Shown here: in pieces, positions 58,882-64,000 of the stretch
How positions within the stretch are numbered: the stretch's first letter is position 1
How the letters are laid out: the number at the start of each line of letters is the position of its first letter
DNA from: Amycolatopsis pittospori
GTDB lineage: Bacteria; Actinomycetota; Actinomycetes; Mycobacteriales; Pseudonocardiaceae
Reading direction: 5' to 3'
Length of the DNA stretch: 64,000 bases
NCBI RefSeq assembly: GCF_013870525.1
Contig: NZ_JACBXD010000020.1
Span: 50,296-114,295 of the forward strand
The notes under the pieces: model-generated
What the model was told of the DNA's origin: nothing
The model's input: the letters and a program-made list of their open reading frames with translations, nothing else
Database searches by the model: none
Program-made: the position numbers and the translations under genes

Positions 58882-58895
58882 GTGAAAGCATTCAC
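58882..58895. promoter_or_regulatory. CRP-like site 2, GTGAAAGCATTCAC
   Basis: Second perfect GTGA-N6-TCAC dyad in front of whiB1. In M. tuberculosis the whiB1 promoter likewise carries two CRP sites. Confidence 0.7.
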
Positions 58896-58968
58896 AAGCA
58901 CCCAAAAAAACGACCGCCATGACGACTATGGCGCGGAGTACCGCGCCGTTATGAAGGAGCTCAGAAAC

Positions 58969-59223
58969 ATGGACTGGCGCCATGACGCGGCCTGCCGAGA
59001 CGAGGACCCCGAGCTGTTCTTCCCGGTGGGAACCAGCGGTCCTGCTCTGTCGCAGGTAACTCAGGCGAAATCCGTGTGCCACCGTTGCACCGTCGCTTCC
59101 GACTGCTTGGCCTGGGCATTGGCCAGTGGACAGGACGCAGGCGTCTGGGGCGGGATGAGCGAGGACGAGCGACGGGCCCTGAAGCGCCGTCGTACGCACA
59201 TCGGCACGCGTACCTCCGCCTGA
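58969..59223 (+). CDS. whiB1: WhiB1 iron-sulfur transcription factor
   Basis: An 84-residue WhiB protein. Cys9, Cys37, Cys40 and Cys46 (AACRDEDPELFFP; VCHRCTVASDC) bind a 4Fe-4S cluster; GVWGGMSEDERRALKRR is the turn and DNA-contact region. Sequence and the MDWRH start match mycobacterial WhiB1, an essential NO-sensitive factor. ATG at 58969 has AAGGAG nine bases upstream; a longer in-frame form from 58882 would begin inside the CRP-like site. Two CRP-like dyads upstream suggest cAMP control. Next to pdtaS as in M. tuberculosis. Confidence 0.96.
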   Translation: MDWRHDAACRDEDPELFFPVGTSGPALSQVTQAKSVCHRCTVASDCLAWALASGQDAGVWGGMSEDERRALKRRRTHIGTRTSA

Positions 59224-59519
59224 GTCTTTCAAGACTCAGCAGCTTCACCACAGCGCAGAGCAAAAAAGCAGAGAACACCCCAAGCTTCGGGAAATCCCGC
59301 GGCGCAGTGGCTGTATGGCCGCGCGTCGTGAGGTGATACCTACCCGGCTTGAGTTTAACAAGCGAGGCCGACACGCCCCCGAGCGGGTACGGCTTCACAG
59401 GACTTTCAAGTCCTCCCGCGGAACCGTTGCAGGGCCGGCGCCATCTTCTCTTCAGGCGCCGGCCCTTAAACGTGTCCGGGTAAGACTGTCCACAAGGGAC
59501 GATCACAAGGGACAGTCCA
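59224..59519. other. Convergent gap whiB1 / pdtaS
   Basis: 296 bases without a gene. Contains an AGGACTT-TC-AAGTCCT dyad near 59399-59414, the strong hairpin listed at 59431, and a GACTGTCC/GGACAGTC pair (59484-59491, 59510-59517) enclosing two CACAAGGGAC direct repeats just past the pdtaS stop. Confidence 0.5.
59431..59466. terminator. Bidirectional hairpin between whiB1 and pdtaS
   Basis: 12-bp perfect stem AGGGCCGGCGCC / GGCGCCGGCCCT with a 12-base pyrimidine-rich loop, followed by TTAAA. Confidence 0.7.
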
Positions 59520-61043
59520 CTAGAGACGGCGCGAAAGCGGGATGCGCAACGCCGCCTCGGTTCCCGCCCGGCGGCCGCGGGACTCCTCGGATTCGCCGCG
59601 AAGTCCGCGCAGGGACAGGGAACCACGCAGTTCCGACTCCACCAGGGTCCGCACGATCTGCAGTCCGAGACCGTCGCTGCGCTCCAGGGAAAACCCCGAA
59701 GGCAGTCCGCGCCCGTTGTCGCGGATGACGACGTCGAGCCAGCGGGCCGACCGTTCCACCTCGAGTTCGACCTTGCCCGGCCGCCCGTCGGGGAACGCGT
59801 GCTCGATGGCGTTCTGGACCAGTTCGGCCAGCACCATCACCAGAGGCGTCGCGATCTCGGCGACGACGACGCCGAACGAACCCTTGCGCGAAAGCCCGAC
59901 CTGAGACTCGGCCGTCGCGACTTCGCCGACCATCGGCAGGACGTTGTCGAGCAGTTTGTCCAGATCGACCCGTTCGTCCACGGAGATGGACAGCGCCTCG
60001 TGCACCATCGCGATCGACGAAACCCGGCGCACGGACTCGCCGAGCGCGAGTCGCGCCTCCTCACTGGAGGTCCGGCGCGACTGGAGCCGTAGCAGCGCGG
60101 CCACCGTCTGCAGGTTGTTCTTCACTCGATGGTGGATCTCGCGGATGGTCGCGTCCTTCGAAAGGAGGGCGCGGTCGCGGCGCTTCACCTCTGTGACGTC
60201 GCGCACGAGCACCAGCGCTCCGGCGGCCTGTCCGGCCGGGCGCAGCGGCAGCGCACGGAACAGCACGACGGCACCGCGCCGCGAATCCGCCTCCGTACGG
60301 CTGCTGGGCTTGCCGTCGAGGGCCTCGATGATCCGGTGGGACACCTCGGTCGCGTCGAACGGGTCACGGATGAGCGACCTCGTCAACGGTGCGAGACGCT
60401 GCCCGACGAGGTCGGATTCGTGCCCCATCCGGTGATAGGCCGACAACCCGTTCGGGCTGGCGAAGACCACCGTGCCGGTCGGGTCGAGGCGGATGAGCCC
60501 GTCGCCGACGCGCGGGCTCGTATGCGTGTCCGTCTGGTTCCCCGGGCTGGGGAACGTACCGTCGACGATCATCTGGCACAGGTCACCGGCGCTGCCGAGG
60601 TAGGCGATCTCCAGCGGGCTCGGCACGCGCGAAGCCGCCAGGTTGGTCTCGCGGCTGAGGACGGCGATCACGTTCCCGCCGAACACCACCGGGATGGCCT
60701 CGCGGCGCATCGGCAGGTCGCGGTACCAATGGGGGTCCTCTTCGCGGCAGATCCGCACCTCGCGGCTCGCCTTCGCCAGCTGAGGATGCTCGTCCACGGT
60801 GAACCGGGAGCCGACGACGTCCTCCGGATGGGCCGTCGGCGCCGTCGTCGGGCGTGCGTGCGCGACACAGACGAAGTCGCCGCCGTCGGGCTGGAGTTCC
60901 TCGGAGACCGCGACCCAGAGCAGGAAGTCGGCGAAGGACAGATCGGCCAGCAGCTGCCATTCGGCCACCACGGTCTGGAGGTGGTCCGCGGCTTCGCCGG
61001 ACAGGCCGGTGTTCTCGGCGAGCAGATCGGAGAGGGTCGACAC
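59520..61043 (-). CDS. pdtaS: PdtaS sensor histidine kinase
   Basis: A 507-residue soluble kinase. N-terminal GAF part (STLSDLLAENTGL..., LADLSFADFLLWV), PAS part (GDGLIRLDPTGTVVFASPNGLSAYHRMG), then HisKA_2 with the phospho-acceptor in REIHHRVKNNLQT near residue 303 and HATPase (NAIEHAFPDGRPG; RDNGRGLPSGFSLERSDGLGLQIV). It closely follows M. tuberculosis PdtaS, which signals to the RNA-binding antiterminator PdtaR. Start GTG at 61043 gives family length. No pdtaR in the window. Faces whiB1 as in mycobacteria. Confidence 0.95.
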   Translation of the reverse strand: MSTLSDLLAENTGLSGEAADHLQTVVAEWQLLADLSFADFLLWVAVSEELQPDGGDFVCVAHARPTTAPTAHPEDVVGSRFTVDEHPQLAKASREVRICREEDPHWYRDLPMRREAIPVVFGGNVIAVLSRETNLAASRVPSPLEIAYLGSAGDLCQMIVDGTFPSPGNQTDTHTSPRVGDGLIRLDPTGTVVFASPNGLSAYHRMGHESDLVGQRLAPLTRSLIRDPFDATEVSHRIIEALDGKPSSRTEADSRRGAVVLFRALPLRPAGQAAGALVLVRDVTEVKRRDRALLSKDATIREIHHRVKNNLQTVAALLRLQSRRTSSEEARLALGESVRRVSSIAMVHEALSISVDERVDLDKLLDNVLPMVGEVATAESQVGLSRKGSFGVVVAEIATPLVMVLAELVQNAIEHAFPDGRPGKVELEVERSARWLDVVIRDNGRGLPSGFSLERSDGLGLQIVRTLVESELRGSLSLRGLRGESEESRGRRAGTEAALRIPLSRRL

Positions 61044-61149
61044 GTCCCCATCCAAGCAGGCCGGGGGCCGCATGACACACTGGAGAGGTTGACCCTGGCC
61101 CAGCGGTGTCGTACCACCCCGCGCGGGCCACCTGGACGAGGAGTGAAAC

Positions 61150-61224
61150 ATGTCGAAGCGCGCCCGCAAGCGTCGCGACCGTAAGAAGAACGGCGCGAAC
61201 CACGGCAAGAAGCCCAACTCCTGA
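61150..61224 (+). CDS. Ribosomal protein bL37 (24 residues)
   Basis: A 24-residue, extremely basic peptide (begins MSKRARKRRDRKKNG, ends HGKKPNS). It matches the actinobacterial large-subunit protein bL37 found in mycobacterial ribosomes. GAGGAG stands six bases before the ATG, and a strong hairpin follows. Too short for routine gene calling. It lies between divergently read pdtaS and the convergent rshA-sigH unit. Confidence 0.9.
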   Translation: MSKRARKRRDRKKNGANHGKKPNS

Positions 61225-61239
61225 TCATCGATCAGACGG

Positions 61240-61276
61240 CGAAGGCCCCCGCACCGATCCGGTACGGGGGCCTTCG
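61240..61276. terminator. Bidirectional terminator, bL37 / rshA
   Basis: CGAAGGCCCCCG (61240-61251) pairs with CGGGGGCCTTCG (61265-61276); loop holds ACCG/CGGT. Shares the GAAGGCCCCC module of family D. Confidence 0.8.
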
Positions 61277-61291
61277 TGTGTCCTGGGGTGA

Positions 61292-61615
61292 CTACTCGAA
61301 GCGCTGTTCGATGGTGACCTCGGTGCGCTCGATGGTGATCGCGCCCTTGGTCTGCACGGTCTGCCGGATCGAGGCCCGCAGGCGGGACTTGAGGTCGTCC
61401 GGCGCGTGGTCGCCACCGCATTTACGGGCGAGCAGCTGCTTGATGTGCTCGTCGATGCCGTATTCCTCGAGGCACGGCGGGCAGTCCTCGATGTGCTTGC
61501 GCAGGGCCGCGTCGCGTTCCGCGCTGCACTCCTTGTCCAGCAGCAGGTAGATGTCGGCGAGGGCCTCTTCGCACTTGACCTTGTCGTCCGCGCCGCTGCA
61601 GTAGTCCTCGCTCAT
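61292..61615 (-). CDS. rshA: Zinc-binding anti-sigma factor (RsrA/RshA)
   Basis: A 107-residue thiol-redox anti-sigma factor. The ZAS motif is His41-x3-Cys45-x2-Cys48 in KHIEDCPPC, with further Cys at 6, 15, 30 and 65. Oxidation releases zinc and frees SigH/SigR. It is co-translated with sigH (4-base ATGA-type overlap), the conserved arrangement. C-terminal region after 70 is helical and charged. Confidence 0.95.
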   Translation of the reverse strand: MSEDYCSGADDKVKCEEALADIYLLLDKECSAERDAALRKHIEDCPPCLEEYGIDEHIKQLLARKCGGDHAPDDLKSRLRASIRQTVQTKGAITIERTEVTIEQRFE

Positions 61616-62382
61616 CGCCCCGCCACCTCCTGCTGTTTGCCGGCGCGGATGAAGCCCCGTTCGCGGGCGACGTCGGCGAGCAGGTCACGGAGCTGGGCGC
61701 GGCCGCGGTGCAGCCGGGACATCACGGTGCCGATGGGCGTGTCCATGATCTCGGCGATCTCCTTGTACGCGAAACCTTCGACATCGGCGAGGTAGACCGC
61801 GAGACGGAACTCCTCGGGCAGCTTCTGCAGCGCTTCCTTGACGTCGACGTCCGGCAGATTGTCCATCGCCTCGACCTCGGCCGAGCGCAGCCCGCTGGAG
61901 GTGTGGCTCTCCGCCTTGGCGATCTGCCAGTCGGTGATCTCCTCGGTGGGCTGCTGCACCGGCTGCCGCTGACGCTTGCGGTAGCCGTTGATGTAGGTGT
62001 TGGTGAGGATGCGATACATCCACGCCTTGAGGTTCGTACCGGCCTTGAAGGAGGCGAAGGCGGCGTACGCCTTCAGGTACGTCTCCTGGACGAGGTCTTC
62101 GGCGTCGGCGGGGTTGCGGGTCATCCGCATGGCGGCCGAGTACAACTGGTCGAGCAGGGGCATCGCGTCCCGCTCGAAGCGCTCGGCCCGCGCGGCCGCC
62201 TCTTCGGCGTCCGTGCCCGTTTCCGGCGCAGGATTCTGCGTGCTCGGCAAACCGTTCCCTTCCCGATCGGCGTCGATGCGCTTGTGCGCATGAGACGTCG
62301 CCGAGTTTACGCGCGGACGGATCACCTGGCCGCCCGGCGTGCGCGGGATCAGGATTCGGGGAGCTTCGAGGGTGGTGGACAC
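61612..62382 (-). CDS. sigH: RNA polymerase sigma factor SigH/SigR
   Basis: An ECF sigma factor for disulfide and heat stress. Region 2 ([55 protein letters not shown]) and region 4 ([41 protein letters not shown]) are intact. The long form starts at GTG 62382, directly behind a SigR-type promoter, giving 256 residues with a 44-residue extension. A short form from TTG at 62250 (212 residues) has GGGAAGGGAA upstream and equals the usual SigH length. Both may be made, as with SigR and SigR' in Streptomyces. Confidence 0.95.
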   Translation of the reverse strand: MSTTLEAPRILIPRTPGGQVIRPRVNSATSHAHKRIDADREGNGLPSTQNPAPETGTDAEEAAARAERFERDAMPLLDQLYSAAMRMTRNPADAEDLVQETYLKAYAAFASFKAGTNLKAWMYRILTNTYINGYRKRQRQPVQQPTEEITDWQIAKAESHTSSGLRSAEVEAMDNLPDVDVKEALQKLPEEFRLAVYLADVEGFAYKEIAEIMDTPIGTVMSRLHRGRAQLRDLLADVARERGFIRAGKQQEVAGR

Positions 62383-62388
62383 GTGCGT

Positions 62389-62418
62389 TCCAACAGCGGC
62401 GACCGGTGATGCATTCCC
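62389..62418 (-). promoter_or_regulatory. SigR/SigH-type promoter of sigH
   Basis: On the minus strand GGGAAT (62418-62413) and GTTGGA (62394-62389) are separated by 18 bases, the SigR consensus. The GTG start follows six bases after GTTGGA, so the transcript is leaderless and autoregulated. Confidence 0.85.
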
Positions 62419-62439
62419 TCGGGTTCGTACACTCCGCCC

Positions 62440-62916
62440 ATGGCAGGCAAGGGAACCCCGGCGACGGCGCTGCTGGCGAAGCAGAAGGTGACGCATGTTC
62501 TGCACGCTTACGACCACGATCCACGAGCCGAGTCGTACGGCCTCGAAGCCGTCGAAGCGCTCGGACTCGACCCCGCCCGGGTGTTCAAGACGCTCGTCGC
62601 CGAAGTCGACGGGAAGCTGACCGTCGGCGTGGTCCCCGTCACCGGGCAGCTCGATCTGAAGGCCCTCGCGGCCGCCGCGGGCGGGAAGAAGGCCAAGATG
62701 GCCGACCCCGCCGCCGCGCAGCGAGCGACCGGGTACGTCCTCGGCGGTATCTCGCCGCTCGGGCACCGGAGCCGGATCCCGGTGGTGATCGACGCCTCCG
62801 CCGAGGCTTTCGAGACCGTGCACTGCTCGGCCGGGCGCCGCGGCCTGGAGGTCGAACTCGCGCCCGCCGATCTGGTGCGGCTCACCGGCGCCGTCGTCGC
62901 CCCGATCGCCGCCTGA
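62440..62916 (+). CDS. ybaK: Cys-tRNA(Pro)/aminoacyl-tRNA deacylase YbaK
   Basis: A 158-residue YbaK/EbsC protein: [19 protein letters not shown] with the key Lys, [19 protein letters not shown] and the C-terminal [10 protein letters not shown]. It hydrolyses mischarged Cys-tRNA(Pro). ATG at 62440; TACACT (62428-62433) ends six bases upstream, so it is leaderless. It diverges from sigH with only 57 bases between starts. A family-C palindrome follows. Confidence 0.94.
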   Translation: MAGKGTPATALLAKQKVTHVLHAYDHDPRAESYGLEAVEALGLDPARVFKTLVAEVDGKLTVGVVPVTGQLDLKALAAAAGGKKAKMADPAAAQRATGYVLGGISPLGHRSRIPVVIDASAEAFETVHCSAGRRGLEVELAPADLVRLTGAVVAPIAA

Positions 62917-62927
62917 CCCCACCCTTC

Positions 62928-62993
62928 CCGCGTTTAGTCCTCTGAATGCGGTAGTTGCGCGTGCAAGGACCGCATCCAGAGGACTAAACGCGG
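62928..62993. repeat. Palindrome family C, copy 3
   Basis: 25-base arms 62928-62952 and 62969-62993 with one mismatch (GAATG against CATCC), 16-base loop. Right arm identical to the solitary half-copy at 45571-45593. Twelve bases after the ybaK stop. Confidence 0.92.
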
Positions 62994-63057
62994 CGGGGTT
63001 CACTCCCGGGAGGGAGAGGGGTCGGTCCGGAGCGGGAAGATCGAGCGCCGCACCTGC

Positions 63058-63089
63058 GGGATCGTCTTCGGTAAGCGAAAGACGATCCC
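63058..63089 (+). promoter_or_regulatory. Leader hairpin before the membrane-protein gene
   Basis: GGGATCGTCTT (63058-63068) pairs exactly with AAGACGATCCC (63079-63089), 10-base loop. The ribosome binding site GGGGAG (63091-63096) comes two bases later, so folding could affect initiation. A TetR-type operator is the alternative. Confidence 0.5.
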
Positions 63090-63103
63090 TGGGGAGCGAC
63101 GCG

Positions 63104-63667
63104 ATGACCAACACCCTGCCCGGCGTACCGAAGTGGGCGAACATCGCCGCGCACGCGACGCTGCTGGCGACCTTGCCGTCCGGTCTGTGGCGGGTCGCGA
63201 TGGGCCTGCAGATCCCGGTCGGGTTCACCGAACAGGGCCTGACCGAATTCGGCATCCCCGGCTGGGGCACGGCGTACGTCTTCGGATTGAGCCTCCTCGC
63301 CGAGGCGCTCGCGTTCCTCACCCTGGGGCTCGTCCGGCCGTGGGGCGAGGTGTGGCCGCGCTGGATCCCGGGGCTGAGCGGCCGCCGGATCCCGCCTCTC
63401 GCCGCGATCGTCCCGGCCGCCGCGGGCTCGATCGCCCTGACCGCGCTCAGCGTCCAGGCCCTGTTCGGCTGGGCGGAGGCCGGTTCGTCGATGTCGCCGG
63501 GGAGCTGGGACGAGTCGCCGGTCTACGGCGTCGTCATGGCGGCCTGCTACGCCCCGCTGCTGCTTTGGGGTCCGCTGCTTGCCGCGGTCACCGTGCACTA
63601 CGCGCGGCGCCGGCTCTCAGGTGAGCGGCCGCAGCACTCGCTGGAGCCACTCGGCGGCCGCGCGTGA
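63104..63667 (+). CDS. Hypothetical membrane protein
   Basis: A 187-residue protein with four hydrophobic helices ([90 protein letters not shown]). No family recognised. GGGGAG lies seven bases before the ATG. Its last 51 bases overlap antisense the end of the convergent hydrolase gene, which encodes the less conserved tail [16 protein letters not shown]. Confidence 0.7.
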   Translation: MTNTLPGVPKWANIAAHATLLATLPSGLWRVAMGLQIPVGFTEQGLTEFGIPGWGTAYVFGLSLLAEALAFLTLGLVRPWGEVWPRWIPGLSGRRIPPLAAIVPAAAGSIALTALSVQALFGWAEAGSSMSPGSWDESPVYGVVMAACYAPLLLWGPLLAAVTVHYARRRLSGERPQHSLEPLGGRA

Positions 63668-64000
63668 CACGCCTTCGAGGTCGGCGCTGAGATTGTGGTC
63701 ACCCTTCAGCATGACGATCTCGTGGTGGTGCCCCGGCTTGGGCGATCCGAACGGATCACGTTCGCCCTGGATCACCAGGGTGGGGACCTCGACGGCGTCC
63801 AGTTCACCCTGCCGGGTCTTCTCCGGCTTGCCCGGCGGATGCTCGGGGAAGGCCAGGCAGAGCACCGCCACCGCCTGCCCCGCCGCGGCCGTCCGGCAGG
63901 CGACGCGGGCTCCGGAGGACCGGCCGCCGAAGACCAGCGGGAGATCGTCGAAGCGCTCGGAAACCTCGTCGGCCACGGTGAGCCAGGCGGTGTCGAGCTG
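63617..64000 (-). CDS. Alpha/beta hydrolase, C-terminal part (cut by window edge)
   Basis: The last 127 or so residues of a dienelactone-hydrolase/KANL3-like alpha/beta hydrolase. VFGGRSSGARVA is the nucleophile elbow (GxSxG-like GRSSG), VEVPTLVIQGERDPFG holds the Asp and VMLKGDHNLSAD the His. The reading frame continues past position 64000, so the N-terminus is outside. Overlaps the membrane-protein gene end by 51 bases. Confidence 0.8.
   Translation of the reverse strand, partial: QLDTAWLTVADEVSERFDDLPLVFGGRSSGARVACRTAAAGQAVAVLCLAFPEHPPGKPEKTRQGELDAVEVPTLVIQGERDPFGSPKPGHHHEIVMLKGDHNLSADLEGVSRAAAEWLQRVLRPLT

Overview
The window is chromosomal DNA of very high GC content from a mycolic-type or related filamentous actinobacterium. 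GTG and TTG starts are common, many starts look leaderless, and gene content is actinobacterial: kgd, whiB1, pdtaS, sigH/rshA, the 24-residue ribosomal protein bL37, tandem TetR regulators, cholesterol oxidase and a deoxysugar 3,5-epimerase. My best guess is Pseudonocardiales, most likely Amycolatopsis; this rests on gene content and style, not on a database match. I see no rRNA, tRNA, CRISPR array, insertion sequence, prophage or origin. It reads as core-like chromosome with metabolic and regulatory cassettes.

Layout. 0-1.5 kb: SRPBCC and ArsR-like pair plus the first codons of a third gene. 1.8-6.5 kb: fadB-fadA beta-oxidation operon divergent from a regulator with two TetR units. 6.6-14.2 kb: LtrA membrane protein, paired acyl-CoA dehydrogenases, MASE1 protein, PHA-synthase-like hydrolase, SDR and a GNAT. 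14.3-20.8 kb: a leucine/short-chain acyl-CoA operon (methylcrotonyl-type carboxyltransferase, biotin carboxylase, acyl-CoA dehydrogenase), a secreted SGNH hydrolase, and a TetR regulator whose promoter carries the same operator type as the carboxylase operon. 21-29.5 kb: metY-metX, a PadR/VOC cassette, a PucR regulator, a quinone oxidoreductase and ald. 30-36 kb: ABC-2 exporter and a 1240-residue fused ABC exporter. 36-45 kb: DUF4291 protein, kgd, SMP-30 protein, anchored Pro-rich protein, subtilase, GNAT. 45-52 kb: four-gene osmoprotectant ABC importer, branched-polyamine synthase family protein, malic enzyme. 52-58 kb: sugar epimerase, Tat-exported cholesterol oxidase, secreted protein, DUF4442 thioesterase-like protein, phosphatase, GNAT, lipid kinase. 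58.8-63 kb: a stress-control block whiB1 / pdtaS / bL37 / rshA-sigH, in the same overall order as in Mycobacterium tuberculosis, then ybaK and a membrane protein. The right edge cuts an alpha/beta hydrolase.

How it works together. Acyl-CoA metabolism dominates the left third: fadAB, three acyl-CoA dehydrogenases and an MCC-like carboxylase sit beside two TetR-type regulators, and I find two operator families that tie them together. One is (G/T)TACYSGCCAGTAR at fadA, at a small gene at 27 kb and at the DUF4442 gene at 55.8 kb. The other is GTTARCNNNCNYTAAC, twice before accD1 and once before the TetR gene at 20.2 kb. The right end is a redox/nutrient signalling hub with two CRP-like sites before whiB1 and a textbook SigR/SigH promoter driving sigH itself.

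The most unusual property lies between the genes. Sixteen long, mostly perfect palindromes sit at 3' ends of genes. They fall into a few families with shared sequence modules, and one 48-nt unit occurs identically at two loci 31 kb apart in opposite orientation. Five convergent gene pairs instead end in interlocked stop codons inside a single CTAG or CTAA, with no terminator between them.
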